This document shows, piece after piece, positions 6,452-6,713 of a stretch of 6,713 nucleotides of DNA. Both the position numbers and the translations under genes were made by a program. This DNA is from Acidimicrobiales bacterium (GTDB lineage: Bacteria > Actinomycetota > Acidimicrobiia > Acidimicrobiales > JABEUL01), in contig JABEUL010000303.1 of assembly GCA_013044465.1 (NCBI GenBank), positions 1 to 6,713 of the forward strand. Reading direction: 5' to 3'. Every line of letters starts with the position of its first letter. Within the stretch, counting starts at the first letter, position 1. The notes beneath the pieces are model-generated. The model saw only the letters and a program-made list of their open reading frames with translations. It had not been told where the DNA came from and did no database searches.

Positions 6452-6713
6452 TGGCTAATCCTTTGGCTTCGGACAAGGAACTCAATCGCCATGCAGATTC
6501 ATTTTCAACCATCCAGTCGATCAGGGCTGTGCCTTCCGACGGCATTCGCCCATTGCCAGTTAGACAATCTACAGCTGCCTGGGATGGCGCTACATAGCGA
6601 ATGTTGGTATTCTCTATCGTTGTTCGCTCATAGACAACACGATCAAACGGATTCAAAAGCACCACATTTGCGCCGCGGTCGGCCGGCAACAAGTCGGTTG
6701 CTTGCGCTACAGC
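6441..6713 (-). CDS. AbiEi-like antitoxin/transcriptional regulator, C-terminal part (5' end outside window)
   Basis: About 90 residues read in from the right edge and end at TGA (complement of 6441-6443); the frame stays open to the last base, so the N-terminus is missing. The visible part has ADRGANVVLLNPFDRVVYERT, then YVAPSQAAVDCLTGNG, then EGTALIDWMVENESAWR. The VAPSQ..VDCLTG and EG.ALIDWM segments resemble the C-terminal domain of AbiEi-family antitoxins/regulators, which in known systems repress their own operon and neutralise the nucleotidyltransferase. Any N-terminal winged-helix domain would lie outside the window. It is upstream of and overlaps the toxin-like gene by 11 bases, the canonical antitoxin-first order. 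Local GC is high (34 of the last 53 bases). Confidence 0.7.
   Translation of the reverse strand, partial: AVAQATDLLPADRGANVVLLNPFDRVVYERTTIENTNIRYVAPSQAAVDCLTGNGRMPSEGTALIDWMVENESAWRLSSLSEAKGLASEI
6459..6464 (-). promoter_or_regulatory. Ribosome binding site AAAGGA of the AbiEii-like gene
   Basis: AAAGGA (complement of 6459-6464) is seven bases before the GTG start. It supports that start, and since it lies inside the antitoxin reading frame it suggests coupled translation of the pair. Confidence 0.7.

Overview
The window looks like bacterial chromosome, most plausibly from an Actinomycetota lineage of moderate-to-low GC, for example a planktonic freshwater or marine group. This is an inference from three things: the gene families (a DUF255/YyaL protein, a 221-residue protein of actinobacterial character, and an AbiE-like pair whose motifs resemble actinobacterial versions), the weak or absent Shine-Dalgarno sites at several starts, and two GTG starts. 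The genus cannot be fixed from this sequence.

Layout. Positions 1-620 (+) hold the C-terminal part of a TldE/PmbA-type protein. It overlaps by 11 bases a PHP-domain metal-dependent hydrolase (610-1341, +). A DHRS4-like short-chain dehydrogenase lies on the opposite strand (1338-2105, -); its stop codon and the PHP stop codon share the palindrome CTAG. A 55-base divergent spacer separates it from a full-length thioredoxin-fold DUF255/YyaL/SPATA20-type protein (2161-4218, +). Nine bases later comes an unrecognised basic 221-residue protein (4228-4893, +). Together, 1-4893 is compact, ordinary housekeeping-style chromosome with almost no free space.

The character changes after 4893. An AT-rich stretch of about 835 bases (4894-5728) has no convincing gene apart from one possible 62-residue ORF on the minus strand with a good ribosome binding site (4986-5174). 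Beyond it, on the minus strand and with higher GC, are an AbiEii-like nucleotidyltransferase (5729-6451) and, upstream and overlapping it by 11 bases, the C-terminal end of an AbiEi-like antitoxin/regulator that runs out of the window. This is a probable type IV (AbiE-like) toxin-antitoxin or phage-defence module in the canonical antitoxin-then-toxin order. The gap and the shift in composition suggest an accessory insertion beside the conserved block.

The most interesting parts are the divergent AbiE-like pair, the AT-rich gap beside it, and the unrecognised protein next to the YyaL gene. I saw no evidence for a wholly new system.
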